From Salsuginibacillus halophilus (lineage in GTDB: Bacteria > Bacillota > Bacilli > Bacillales > Marinococcaceae), in NCBI RefSeq assembly GCF_003014715.1, contig NZ_PYAV01000008.1, positions 1-64,000 of the forward strand: 64,000 nt of DNA, given 5' to 3'. The translations under genes and the position numbers were made by a program. Numbering within the stretch: position 1 is the stretch's first letter; every line of letters starts with the position of its first letter. Below the pieces are notes generated by a model. The model saw only the letters and a program-made list of their open reading frames with translations, was not told the DNA's origin and did not search any database. Below are positions 35,471 through 47,494 of this stretch, piece by piece.

Positions 35471-36131
35471 AACATTATTCCCAAACGTAGATTGGATGGA
35501 TATGTGGGAGGCGACAGAAGAAACCATTTATATGACAGGGGTCTCTGTTATAGCAACATTTATTTTAGGGATTCTTCTCGGTTTGATGCTTTATTTAACG
35601 TCGCGAGGTAACTTTTGGGAAAATAAAGGCTTGCATCAGCTTGTAGGAGCGTACGTCAATATTACCCGCTCTATTCCATTTATTATACTAATTATTTTAT
35701 TAATTCCATTAAGTGAGTGGCTGCTTGGTACATTTCTAGGGCCGACAGCAGCTTTACTTGCCCTCATCGTAGGTGCTGCCCCGTTTTATGCTCGGTTAGT
35801 TGAGATTGGCCTGCGTGAAGTGGACCACGGCGTTGTTCAAGCAGCTGAAGCAATGGGGGCAAGTCAGCGGCAAATTATCTGGAAAGTCCTGCTTCCGGAG
35901 TCGATGCCGGCGCTTGTTTCAGGGATTACGGTAACCTCGATAGCGCTTGTCAGCTATACAGCGATGGCCGGCGTCATTGGAGCCGGCGGGCTTGGTGACT
36001 TAGCGTTTCGCGAAGGCTTTCAGCGCGGAAATCCGGATATTACAATTACTTCGACGATTCTTATTTTAATTTTAGTTTTCATTATGCAGTGGATTGGTGA
36101 CTGGGTTACCAACCGTTTGGATAAACGTTAA
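35463..36131 (+). CDS. metI: Methionine ABC transporter permease MetI
   Basis: 222 aa with five membrane helices. The EAA loop EAMGASQRQIIWKVLLPESMPAL contacts MetN, and TRSIPFIILIILLIPL is a family stretch. TTG start with GCGGAGGTGG upstream, inside metN; the 8-bp overlap implies translational coupling. Confidence 0.95.
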   Translation: MIKTLFPNVDWMDMWEATEETIYMTGVSVIATFILGILLGLMLYLTSRGNFWENKGLHQLVGAYVNITRSIPFIILIILLIPLSEWLLGTFLGPTAALLALIVGAAPFYARLVEIGLREVDHGVVQAAEAMGASQRQIIWKVLLPESMPALVSGITVTSIALVSYTAMAGVIGAGGLGDLAFREGFQRGNPDITITSTILILILVFIMQWIGDWVTNRLDKR

Positions 36132-36154
36132 TTCTATTTAAGGGGGACAAGGAT

Positions 36155-37063
36155 ATGAAAAAATTTAAACTTGTAACAGTTGCTGCGGCTGCAGCTTTGG
36201 TAACAACAGCGTGTGGTACAGATGGTGATGCGCCTGAGGAAACTGAAGGTGCTGAAAACGGTGAGGCTGTAGAAGAAAGTGAAGAGGATGAAAGTGACGA
36301 AGATGATGAAGCGGCAGATGAAGAAGAAATCGTGATCGGAGCTTCGAGCACACCGCACGCAGAGATTTTAGAGTACGCAGAAGAGGCCCTGGAAGAAGAG
36401 GGGATCAGTCTTGAGATTGAAACCTTCAACGACTATGTGCTTCCGAATGAGGCTCTTGATTCTGGTGAATTAGATGCGAATTATTTCCAACACGTACCGT
36501 ACTTTGAAAGTCAAATTGAAGATCACGGCTATGACTTTGATCATGTCGGCGGTATTCACATCGAGCCGATAGCGGTTTATAGTCAGGATTATGATTCGCT
36601 GGATGAACTGCCGGAAGGTGCTGAGATTTTAATGAGCGATTCCGTTGCTGACCATGGTCGTGTTCTCTCGATGCTTGAAGATGAAGGTTTAATTGAACTC
36701 GAAGATGGTGCGGGGATCGATGCAACAACAGACGATATTGTTGAGAACGAGCGTGACTTAGAGTTTCGTGCTGACGTAGAAGCAGGACTGCTGCCACAGG
36801 CTTACCGCAGTAACGAAGCAGAAGCTGTATTGATCAACTCGAACTATGCCATCGATCATGATTTGAATCCGGCAGAAGACGGGATTGCGATGGAATCAGC
36901 AGACTTGGATAACCCATATGCCAATATCATTGCGGTGCAAAGTGAAGACGCTGAAGACGAGAAATATCACACTTTAGTTGAAGTTCTCCGTTCAGAAGAT
37001 GTGCAGGAGTTCATTCTTGATGAATTTGATGAAGCTGTCGTACCTGTCGGCGAAGATCAATAA
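36155..37063 (+). CDS. metQ: Methionine-binding lipoprotein MetQ
   Basis: 302 aa. Signal peptide with lipobox VTTAC (Cys20), then an unusually acidic linker (about 22-52) made almost only of Glu, Asp, Ala and Gly, then an NlpA-type binding domain (VIGASSTPHAEILEYA, ANYFQHVPYFES, YANIIAVQ). It captures methionine outside the membrane and passes it to MetNI. Most homologues have a shorter, less acidic linker, so this points to adaptation to high salt. GGGGGACA precedes the ATG. Terminator at 37071. Confidence 0.94.
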   Translation: MKKFKLVTVAAAAALVTTACGTDGDAPEETEGAENGEAVEESEEDESDEDDEAADEEEIVIGASSTPHAEILEYAEEALEEEGISLEIETFNDYVLPNEALDSGELDANYFQHVPYFESQIEDHGYDFDHVGGIHIEPIAVYSQDYDSLDELPEGAEILMSDSVADHGRVLSMLEDEGLIELEDGAGIDATTDDIVENERDLEFRADVEAGLLPQAYRSNEAEAVLINSNYAIDHDLNPAEDGIAMESADLDNPYANIIAVQSEDAEDEKYHTLVEVLRSEDVQEFILDEFDEAVVPVGEDQ

Positions 37064-37070
37064 GTAACGA

Positions 37071-37101
37071 AAACCGCCTTTGTTAGATCAAAGGCGGTTT
37101 T
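37071..37101 (+). terminator. Terminator of metNIQ, left copy
   Basis: Stem AAACCGCCTTTG / CAAAGGCGGTTTT. A diverged copy is at 37680-37712 across repeat F. Confidence 0.8.
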
Positions 37102-37679
37102 AGCTTGTAGACAAACTTTTGAAAAAGCGAAGGTTGACGTTGCTTTTCGGCGGACGCTTGTACCAGGAGGACACAAACAAGTGCGACATCGGTTTAATCT
37201 GCGCTCACGCTTGATCTCACTGTGTCTTCTTAGCCTCTTGTATTTCCTTAACTTCTTCGGCAGAGAACCAGTGAGTACGGGATTTTCGGCTCGTGCTGAT
37301 CCTGCAGGCGTCGCTGCCGATGCTTGTCAGCCTTCCGTAATTTGATGGTCGTGAATTGCAGAGATGATTAGGATCAAGAAATATCTACATAAATCAATTT
37401 CATAATAAACATTATCTATTGGAAATGATTGATGATTCGTAAATGTATAAGTGACCAGAAAGAAAGACGGCGACTCCCGGAGGATCAAGCGCAGGCTGAA
37501 GATCCACTTGTTCGATTGGTTTTTAATCGAACAAGTTAGCTGAAGCCAAGCCCTCGGGAAAGCGTCCGTCTGAAGTGAAGGTTACGTTTATTATTCGGTT
37601 TTTATCTTCTTGATTAAGGCGGCCCTCGGAGCAGTAAGCTGTGCGTAATTTTAGATTGGGTACTTTATCGACAGTCTTG
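37102..37679 (-). repeat. Terminator-flanked intergenic repeat, copy F (long form, minus orientation)
   Basis: About 578 bp. Left edge CTTGTAGACAAACTTTTG, right edge GTACTTTATCGACAGTCTT. Central hairpin (about 37466-37575) with CTTGTTCGATT / AATCGAACAAG. It contains the long module (about 37153-37275), including CAAGTGCGACATCGG and GCTTGATCTCAC. Both sides carry related terminator hairpins (37071 and 37680). Confidence 0.82.
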
Positions 37680-37712
37680 AACCGTCTTTGTTAGAGAAAG
37701 GGCGGTTTTTTT
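37680..37712 (+). terminator. Terminator, right copy next to repeat F
   Basis: Stem AACCGTCTTTG / AAAGGGCGGTT then seven T. Similar to 37071-37101 with several changes. Confidence 0.75.
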
Positions 37713-37807
37713 AGTTTTTGTACTTCTTAAATGAGGCGCATACTTTCGCTTTTCTTTTGTCACACTACGTTTAGTGAAACATTTGACTAAGAAAGGCGGC
37801 GGTAGTT

Positions 37808-38176
37808 GTGAGCCAGGAAGAAAGCTTTGTACATGAGATGATGCGTGAATATAAAGAAGGTGTCGGTCATTTTGAAGAGCAGATGCCAAAGTTTATGAAG
37901 GCGTATCACACTTTTACAGAACACTCATTTGAAGCAGGTGAAGTTTCAGCGAAGCAAAAACAACTAATTGCCTTGGCTTTGAGTGTGTTTGCCCAAGATG
38001 AATACTGCATGGTTTATCATACAAAAGGAGCACTGGATCACGATTGTACAGAATCAGAAATCTATGAATCATTAGCTGTCGCCGGCGCTTTCGGAGGCGG
38101 TATGGCCGTTAGTCAGGCGGCGGCTGTCGTTAAAGAAGCTGTCAATGTTTTTTCTTCTGATCAATCATCATCGTAA
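37808..38176 (+). CDS. Carboxymuconolactone decarboxylase (AhpD-like) family protein
   Basis: 122 aa helical protein. The family core is KQKQLIALALSVFAQDEYCMVYHTKGALDHDCTESEIYESLAVAGAFGGG. The usual CxxC is reduced to C-x-x-Y (CMVYH), so peroxidase-type disulfide exchange by two vicinal cysteines is unlikely; a second Cys lies further on (DHDC). GTG start with AAAGGCGG upstream. Function unknown; monocistronic. Confidence 0.8.
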   Translation: MSQEESFVHEMMREYKEGVGHFEEQMPKFMKAYHTFTEHSFEAGEVSAKQKQLIALALSVFAQDEYCMVYHTKGALDHDCTESEIYESLAVAGAFGGGMAVSQAAAVVKEAVNVFSSDQSSS

Positions 38177-38289
38177 GCGTACAAGCAAGAATGAGCGACT
38201 GTGCGTGTGAGATACTTGCGTGCAGTCAGCGCAACATAACTCACAAGGTGAGAGCGCTAATTGTCAGAAAATATAACGCTGTGCCGCTT

Positions 38290-38318
38290 TTGTCAGAAAA
38301 CTTCACGTGGTGTAAAGT
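38290..38318 (+). promoter_or_regulatory. Putative promoter of the 61-aa gene
   Basis: TTGTCA, 17-bp spacer, TAAAGT, about 30 bp before the start codon at 38349. Confidence 0.55.
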
Positions 38319-38348
38319 ATAAAGTGTCAAATCAATTGAAAGGATGGA

Positions 38349-38534
38349 TTGATTATCCATAGGATTGAGACGCTTTATACAGCGGAAATGGAAAAAGCAA
38401 TGCAACAGTCACACGGCATGGGGTTTGAAGAGTACAGCCAAAGCTTAACGAAGCGACTGCAAGTTGAACGCGAGCGTGAGCGGAACTATCAAATGATGAA
38501 TCAAATGACTGCAGAATTGAATGCACGACCATAA
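38349..38534 (+). CDS. Small charged helical protein of unknown function
   Basis: 61 aa. TTG start with AAAGGATGG upstream. Strongly helical and charged (SLTKRLQVERERERNYQMMNQM). Own promoter-like sequence at 38290 and own terminator, so a real small gene is likely. Family not recognised. Confidence 0.6.
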   Translation: MIIHRIETLYTAEMEKAMQQSHGMGFEEYSQSLTKRLQVERERERNYQMMNQMTAELNARP

Positions 38535-38537
38535 GTG

Positions 38538-38582
38538 GAGAAAAGCCTGCTGAACAGTTCGAGGTTCAGTAGGCTTTTCTTA
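38538..38582 (+). terminator. Rho-independent terminator
   Basis: Stem AAAAGCCTGCTGAAC / GTTCAGTAGGCTTTT followed by CTTATAT. Confidence 0.85.
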
Positions 38583-38826
38583 TATCGATGCTGGTTTTAA
38601 GAATACTTTTGTGCAGAATGTTTTCAGAAATGGTTAGGTTGTGGGATAATAAAAGTTAGTGTCAGCTGTTTTGCAAGGCGAAAACTAGGCAAGCCTGCTA
38701 GCAAAGAGGTTCGCTCTTATCCTTGCAGTCACTTTGAATTTGTTTTAAAATAATAATGAGAATAAATTGAGAATGAAGCTCGTGAAGCTTCTTCCTTTAA
38801 TTATGGATAAAATGGAGGTTATATGT

Positions 38827-39624
38827 ATGGCAGGTTCAACTTTGAAGATTGAAAACCTATATGTTGAAATTGAAGGCACAGAAATTATTAAGGGTTTCAG
38901 CCTTGAAATTAATAGCGGTGAAATTCACGCAATTATGGGTCCTAATGGTACAGGTAAGTCCACACTTGCTTCTGCGATTATGGGACACCCGAAATATGAA
39001 ATCACGGCTGGTACAGTTCATCTTGATGGCGAAGATGTACTTGAAATGGAAGTTGATGAGCGTGCACGTGCAGGGATGTTCCTCGCAATGCAGTATCCTT
39101 CAGAAATCAGCGGTGTAACCAATGCTGACTTCATGCGTTCAGCAATTAATGCTGGCCGTGAAGAAGGCGATGAAATCTCGCTTATGAAATTTATCCGTAA
39201 AATGGAAAGCCAGATGGACACGCTTGAAATGGATCCAGCCTTCTCCCAGCGTTACTTGAACGAAGGTTTCTCCGGCGGTGAGAAGAAGCGTAACGAAATT
39301 TTACAGCTGATGATGATGGAACCGAAGATTGCCATTCTTGATGAAGTCGATTCAGGCCTTGATATCGACGCGTTGAAAGTTGTGTCAAATGGTATTAACG
39401 ATCTACGCGGTGAAAACTTTGGTTGTTTAATCATCACCCACTATCAACGTCTGCTCGACTATATTACACCAGACCATGTCCACGTGATGATGCAGGGTCG
39501 TATCGTGAAATCCGGCGACGCACAGCTTGCACAACGTCTTGAGAATGAAGGTTACGACTGGATTAAAGAAGAACTCGGCATTGAAGATGAGCGTGTCGGA
39601 CAAGAAGCTAATCAAGAAGCGTAA
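38827..39624 (+). CDS. sufC: Fe-S cluster assembly ATPase SufC
   Basis: 265 aa from ATG 38827 (TGGAGG 8 nt upstream; the frame extends to 38767 without support). Walker A GPNGTGKST, signature FSGGEKKRNEI, Walker B AILDEVDSGLDID, typical of SufC rather than a transporter ATPase. It forms SufBC2D, the scaffold for Fe-S clusters. First gene of sufCDSUB, with the usual Firmicute order. The 290-bp upstream gap contains AT-rich sequence but no promoter I would call firmly. Confidence 0.96.
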   Translation: MAGSTLKIENLYVEIEGTEIIKGFSLEINSGEIHAIMGPNGTGKSTLASAIMGHPKYEITAGTVHLDGEDVLEMEVDERARAGMFLAMQYPSEISGVTNADFMRSAINAGREEGDEISLMKFIRKMESQMDTLEMDPAFSQRYLNEGFSGGEKKRNEILQLMMMEPKIAILDEVDSGLDIDALKVVSNGINDLRGENFGCLIITHYQRLLDYITPDHVHVMMQGRIVKSGDAQLAQRLENEGYDWIKEELGIEDERVGQEANQEA

Positions 39625-39646
39625 GCGTGAGGGAGGAGGTACGACT

Positions 39647-42631
<2,985 letters not shown>

Positions 42632-42684
42632 TCTACTGTAAATGTAGATGCTGCACGGACACCCATTTTGAAGGAGGTTTTCAC

Positions 42685-44082
42685 ATGGCGAAAGAAATGC
42701 CAGACATTGAAGAATATCAATACGGTTTTTCTGACCGTGACGTTTCAATTTACCGCTCGGAGCGCGGCTTGACAGAAGGTGTCGTCCGCGAGATCTCCGA
42801 GATGAAAGAAGAGCCGGAGTGGATGCTAGAATTCCGTCTCAGCTCGTTGGAGAAGTTTTATAGTATGCCGATGCCACAGTGGGGCGGCGACTTAAGCGGT
42901 TTGGATTTTGACGATATCACGTATTACGTGAAGCCGTCTGAGCGCTCGGAAACTTCATGGGATGAAGTGCCGGAAGAGATCAAAAACACATTTGATAAGC
43001 TTGGTATTCCGGAAGCGGAGCAAAAGTATCTTGCTGGTGTATCTGCACAATATGAGTCTGAAGTTGTTTATCACAATATGCAGGAAGACTTGGAAAAGCA
43101 GGGCATCGTCTTTAAAGATACAGATACAGCGTTGAAAGAAAATGAAGATCTTTTCCGTGAATACTTCGGTACAGTCATTCCACCATCGGATAACAAATTT
43201 GCTGCTCTTAACTCTGCTGTATGGTCCGGTGGCTCATTCGTCTACGTGCCAAAAGGTGTAAAAACAGATACGCCGCTGCAAGCTTATTTCCGGATTAACT
43301 CGGAAAACATGGGTCAGTTTGAGCGTACACTGATCGTTGCAGATGAAGGAAGTTCTGTGCATTATGTAGAAGGTTGTACTGCACCTGTATATGGTACAGA
43401 TTCACTTCACAGTGCTGTCGTAGAAATCATTACGAAAAAAGATGCCTACACCCGTTATACAACGATTCAGAACTGGGCACCTAACATTTACAACTTGGTT
43501 ACGAAGCGTTCCGTTGCTCATGAAAATGCAACCGTAGAGTGGGTTGACGGTAACATTGGCTCGAAAGTAACAATGAAATATCCGGCGATTATTATGAAAG
43601 GTGAAGGTGCAAAAGGAAATATCCTTTCCATCGCAATTGCTGGGAAAGGTCAGCATCAGGACGCTGGAGCAAAGGCTTATCACTTGGCGCCAAACTGTTC
43701 CTCGACGATTGTATCTAAGTCGATTTCCAAACAGGGTGGTAAAGTAAGCTACCGTGGAATTTCTCACTTCGGCCGTAAGTCTGACGGTTCGAAATCCAAG
43801 ATTGAGTGTGACACGCTCATTATGGACCAAGAATCCACATCGGACACGATTCCGTACAATGAAATTTTAAATAACAACATTACGCTTGAGCACGAAGCAA
43901 CGGTTTCTAAAGTTTCCGAAGAGCAGCTTTTCTACTTGATGAGCCGCGGCATTTCTGAATTAGAAGCGACTGAAATGATCGTTATGGGCTTTATTGAGCC
44001 GTTTACAAAAGAACTGCCAATGGAATATGCAGTGGAAATGAACCGCTTGATCCGTTTCGAAATGGAAGGTTCTATCGGTTAA
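42685..44082 (+). CDS. sufB: Fe-S cluster scaffold protein SufB
   Basis: 465 aa. [68 protein letters not shown], and [33 protein letters not shown] are SufB blocks. It carries the nascent cluster with SufC and SufD. AAGGAGG is upstream. Gap to sufU is 53 bp. Two terminators in a row follow (44118 and 44158). Confidence 0.96.
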   Translation: MAKEMPDIEEYQYGFSDRDVSIYRSERGLTEGVVREISEMKEEPEWMLEFRLSSLEKFYSMPMPQWGGDLSGLDFDDITYYVKPSERSETSWDEVPEEIKNTFDKLGIPEAEQKYLAGVSAQYESEVVYHNMQEDLEKQGIVFKDTDTALKENEDLFREYFGTVIPPSDNKFAALNSAVWSGGSFVYVPKGVKTDTPLQAYFRINSENMGQFERTLIVADEGSSVHYVEGCTAPVYGTDSLHSAVVEIITKKDAYTRYTTIQNWAPNIYNLVTKRSVAHENATVEWVDGNIGSKVTMKYPAIIMKGEGAKGNILSIAIAGKGQHQDAGAKAYHLAPNCSSTIVSKSISKQGGKVSYRGISHFGRKSDGSKSKIECDTLIMDQESTSDTIPYNEILNNNITLEHEATVSKVSEEQLFYLMSRGISELEATEMIVMGFIEPFTKELPMEYAVEMNRLIRFEMEGSIG

Positions 44083-44117
44083 TTTCCTACCGGTTCGTGT
44101 CATAAAGCTAGGCGTAG

Positions 44118-44154
44118 AGGCTGTCCTGTCGTATCCGGGACAGCCTTCTTTTTC
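44118..44154 (+). terminator. First terminator after suf operon
   Basis: Stem AGGCTGTCC / GGGACAGCCT then TCTTTTT. Confidence 0.82.
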
Positions 44155-44157
44155 AAT

Positions 44158-44197
44158 AACCGGCTGTAATTATACGATGCAGCAGCCGGCTTTTTCT
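44158..44197 (+). terminator. Second terminator after suf operon
   Basis: Stem ACCGGCTG / CAGCCGGC with a long loop, then TTTTTCTT. Tandem terminators insulate the highly expressed suf operon. Confidence 0.65.
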
Positions 44198-44232
44198 TGT
44201 TTTGTTATACATAGGGAAAGAAGGCGAGAATC

Positions 44233-45117
44233 ATGATTTATACTGGACTCACAAGCTGGACAGACCATCCTGATCTTTATACTTCTACAACAAGAAAAGG
44301 TGAAGAGCTAGCCGCTTATGCAGCACATTTCCCGATTGTGGAGATGGATACCTCATTTTATGCTGTGCCTAATGAAGCAAAAGCATATAAATGGTTGCAG
44401 GCAGCACCGGATAGCTTTCAGTTTGTGATTAAAGCTTATCAAGGTATGACTGGTCACCAACGTGGCGAGAGCCCTTATGCTTCAAAAGAAGAGATGTTTG
44501 CTGCTTTTCGTGAAGGCATCAAGCCGTTTGAAGTACAAGGTAGGTTAGCGATGGTCCTTTGCCAGTTTCCCCCTTGGTTTGACTGCCGGCAGGAACATGT
44601 CGATGTACTCCGGCGCGTTCGAACTGAACTTTCCGGTCTTCCGGCTGCGCTAGAGTTCCGCCACCAAAGTTGGTTTAAGTCTAAGTACTATGATCGTACT
44701 TTAAGTTTTATGGAAGCAGAAAACTGGATTCATACGGTTTGTGATGAACCACAGGTAGGTGAAGGTTCAGTGCCATCTGTTGTTGAAGTCACCCATGATG
44801 AGAAATCGCTTATTCGGCTGCATGGTCGTAATTCACAAGGGTGGCGGCAGGCAAAAACAGGACCGGATGATGAATCTTGGCGTAAAGTTCGGTATTTATA
44901 TGATTATTCTGCTGAAGAATTAAAAGAATGGGTAGAGGCGGCTCGCCGTCTAGAAAAAGCCACACAACAAGTCTATGTCATTTTTAATAATAATTCCGGA
45001 GGTCATGCTGCAAAGAACGCGCAAACATTTTTAGAACTTGCAGGTATCACTTATGAAGGGCTTGCCCCGAAACAGTTAAACTTGTTTGATGACGGGCGTA
45101 CAGAAGGTGGACATTAA
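44233..45117 (+). CDS. DUF72 family TIM-barrel protein (YunF-like)
   Basis: 294 aa. MIYTGLTSWTDHPDLYT, FPIVEMDTSFYAVP, FQFVIKAYQGMTGH, AALEFRHQSWF and VYVIFNNNSGGHAAKNAQTFLEL are hallmarks of DUF72. The biochemical role is unknown. In B. subtilis the homologue yunF lies near yunE/yunD after the suf operon, as here. Overlaps the next gene by 1 bp. Confidence 0.85.
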   Translation: MIYTGLTSWTDHPDLYTSTTRKGEELAAYAAHFPIVEMDTSFYAVPNEAKAYKWLQAAPDSFQFVIKAYQGMTGHQRGESPYASKEEMFAAFREGIKPFEVQGRLAMVLCQFPPWFDCRQEHVDVLRRVRTELSGLPAALEFRHQSWFKSKYYDRTLSFMEAENWIHTVCDEPQVGEGSVPSVVEVTHDEKSLIRLHGRNSQGWRQAKTGPDDESWRKVRYLYDYSAEELKEWVEAARRLEKATQQVYVIFNNNSGGHAAKNAQTFLELAGITYEGLAPKQLNLFDDGRTEGGH

Positions 45118-45941
45118 TGGTTTGGGTGCTGCTTTTCGTTGTTGGGATCACTGCTGGTGCTATCGGTAGTTTAATGGGGCTTGGTGGCGGTATTATTATT
45201 GTACCCGCCTTATTAATGATTGGGGAATATACAAGCTGGCTGCAAGGAATCACACCGCAAAACGCTGTCGGAACTTCTCTGTTGATTATGGTAGCTACAG
45301 GGCTAGCATCGACCCTTGCGTATGTGAAACAGCGGACTGTTGATCTGCAGGCAGGAGCAATTTTTTTCGGGGGGAGCGGTCCGGGTGCGCTCGTTGGCGT
45401 ATGGCTGAACCAAGGCTTGGATGCGGATGCGTTTTTCGTATACTTTGGTATTTTTGTCGTTTTCGTTTCATTTATTTTAATGGTCCGGCATCGGCTAAAA
45501 CCGCTGCCGCTAAAAACCGACGGAATTCAACGTACATATATTAACGATAATGGTAAAGAGACTGCATATGGGTTTTCAATTCTTCCAGCCGTCAGCATCT
45601 CATTTATTGTCGGTATGGTGTCTGGCTTATTTGGGATCGGCGGGGGAACATTGATGGTGCCTGCAATGATTTTGTTGTTTGGTTTTCCTCCGCATTTTGC
45701 TGTGGCTACGTCAATGTTTATGATTTTACTTTCTGCACTTATCAGCTCCGGTGCTCACGCTTTACTTGGAAATGTAGAATGGCTTTATGCGGTTGTACTC
45801 ATTCCGGCAGCTTGGTTTGGCGCGAAACTAGGTGCAGCTTTTAATCAACGTTTATCAAGTGAACGCCTCGTCTTTGTTTTTCGGTTATTTTTAATCATTA
45901 TCGGCCTGCGTCTTATTTGGCAGGGAGTGACTGGCGGTTAA
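45117..45941 (+). CDS. TauE/SafE family sulfite/organosulfonate-type permease (YunE-like)
   Basis: 274 aa, eight or so membrane helices in two halves, each with a glycine motif: GSLMGLGGGIIIVPALL near residue 20 and GLFGIGGGTLMVPAMILLF near 175. TauE/SafE proteins export or import small sulfur-containing anions; the substrate here is unknown. Co-transcribed with the DUF72 gene. Confidence 0.88.
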   Translation: MVWVLLFVVGITAGAIGSLMGLGGGIIIVPALLMIGEYTSWLQGITPQNAVGTSLLIMVATGLASTLAYVKQRTVDLQAGAIFFGGSGPGALVGVWLNQGLDADAFFVYFGIFVVFVSFILMVRHRLKPLPLKTDGIQRTYINDNGKETAYGFSILPAVSISFIVGMVSGLFGIGGGTLMVPAMILLFGFPPHFAVATSMFMILLSALISSGAHALLGNVEWLYAVVLIPAAWFGAKLGAAFNQRLSSERLVFVFRLFLIIIGLRLIWQGVTGG

Positions 45942-45965
45942 TGGTATAAGAAAGGATGGCTGTCT

Positions 45966-47372
45966 TTGAAGGAAAAAACTTTAACAATTTATCATCTCAA
46001 CGATTTACACAGCAACCTGACCCAATGGCCTGCCATCGTATCGTACTTGAAAAAAGAGCAGGCGCGTCACGCTGAACGAAGTACGTCGGCATTATATGTT
46101 GATATTGGGGACCACGCTGATAAAGTGCACCCGTTAACTGAAGGAACAAAAGGTACAGCCAACACGAAGTTGTTAAATGCCTCACCGATCCACCATGCAA
46201 CGATTGGAAATAATGAAGGCATTACATTTTCAAGAGCGGATTTAAATAAGCTTTACGACGATGCAGCATTTACAATTGTACTAGCTAACTTATTTACGCT
46301 TGAAGGCGAACGTCCGGCATGGGCAGTGCCATATGATGTTGTTGAGCTTGAGGATGGTTTTAAAATTGGCATTACCGGTTTAACGGCACCATTTTACCCA
46401 ATGTATGATAAGCTCGGCTGGCAGGTGGAAGACCCGGAAGTGTCTTTAGCTGAAATTTTGCCTGAGCTTAAAGCGCAATCCGATCTTGTAGTCGTGTTGT
46501 CACACCTTGGATATCCAAAAGATGAAAAGCTGGCAGCTTCATTTGAAGGGCTGGACCTCATTTTAGGTGCTCATACGCACCATTTGTTTAAAGAAGCTGT
46601 GGAAGTTAATGGGACGACAATTGGGCAGGCCGGCAAGCACGGTTATTACATTGGGCAGATGCAAATCACTTATGACCCGAAAACGAAAGCACTGCAGCAT
46701 AAAGAAGGCTGGGCTGTTTCTTTGCATCAACATGAAACAGATGAAGATACCGCTGAACTTATGACATGTATTGAAACAGAAGCAGAGCGTGCGTTGAATC
46801 AGCCACTGATTGAGTTGGCAAAGCCGTTACAAATAGATTGGAATCAGTCTTCGCCGTTTGGCCGCGAATTGGCAGAAGCGGTGCGGAGCTGGTGTGGTAC
46901 CGATATTGCTATGGTAAATGCCGGTCTGCTTTTAGATCATTTAGATGCAGGTACTGTGACTGCAGGTGATTTACATGAGATTTGTCCGCATCCAGTAAAC
47001 CCATGCACATTAACGGTCACTGGTGCTGTTTTAAAAGAAACATTGCAAGCTGCCTGTACGTCGCGAATGATTAACCTTGAAGTACAAGGGTTTGGGTTTC
47101 GCGGTCATAAGTTAGGATTTATGGAAACAGCTGGTCTGGATTACACGTTAAAGACAAGAGAAGACGGATCATATCATATCAAAGATATTAAAATTCACGA
47201 TGCCCCATTAAATGCAAAAGCTGAGTACCGGCTGGCGACAGTGGATATGTTCACCTTCGGCTATTTATATCCTGGTCTTGCCCAAGCTGCTGCAAAAGAA
47301 TATTTTATGCCTGAGATGCTCCGTGATGTCCTTGCTGCCCACCTTCAAGAACTGTCGTCGCTAAACGGATAA
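45966..47372 (+). CDS. Metallophosphoesterase/5'-nucleotidase family protein (YunD-like)
   Basis: 468 aa. Calcineurin-like N-terminal domain (LTIYHLNDLHSN, YVDIGDHADK, TIGNNEG, VVVLSHLG, LILGAHTHH) and a C-terminal 5'-nucleotidase domain (VNAGLLLDHLDAGTVTAGDLHEICPHPVNPCTL). No signal peptide is seen, unlike secreted UshA-type enzymes, so it is probably cytoplasmic. TTG start with AAAGGATGG upstream. Likely hydrolyses nucleotides or UDP-sugars, substrate not certain. Confidence 0.86.
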   Translation: MKEKTLTIYHLNDLHSNLTQWPAIVSYLKKEQARHAERSTSALYVDIGDHADKVHPLTEGTKGTANTKLLNASPIHHATIGNNEGITFSRADLNKLYDDAAFTIVLANLFTLEGERPAWAVPYDVVELEDGFKIGITGLTAPFYPMYDKLGWQVEDPEVSLAEILPELKAQSDLVVVLSHLGYPKDEKLAASFEGLDLILGAHTHHLFKEAVEVNGTTIGQAGKHGYYIGQMQITYDPKTKALQHKEGWAVSLHQHETDEDTAELMTCIETEAERALNQPLIELAKPLQIDWNQSSPFGRELAEAVRSWCGTDIAMVNAGLLLDHLDAGTVTAGDLHEICPHPVNPCTLTVTGAVLKETLQAACTSRMINLEVQGFGFRGHKLGFMETAGLDYTLKTREDGSYHIKDIKIHDAPLNAKAEYRLATVDMFTFGYLYPGLAQAAAKEYFMPEMLRDVLAAHLQELSSLNG

Positions 47373-47494
47373 AAAGGCAAATGCAAGATGTGTAAATAAA
47401 TGGTTTGCTCCTGCGAATAAAGTTTTTTACACTTGAGCTGAATATTTGTCAAATTTAGCGTAGGTTGCTTCGTGCAGAGAAAGAGGGATAGGAC

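Noticed and set aside
38730..38790. Fur-like box before sufC (TGAGAATAAATTGAGAAT)
   Set aside because: It is a direct repeat rather than the inverted Fur pattern and mismatches the consensus at key positions.
47415..47445. SigD-type promoter before the HD-GYP gene
   Set aside because: TAAA-N15 spacing fits, but the -10 (GCTGAATA) matches the consensus GCCGATAT poorly, so it is mentioned only in passing.
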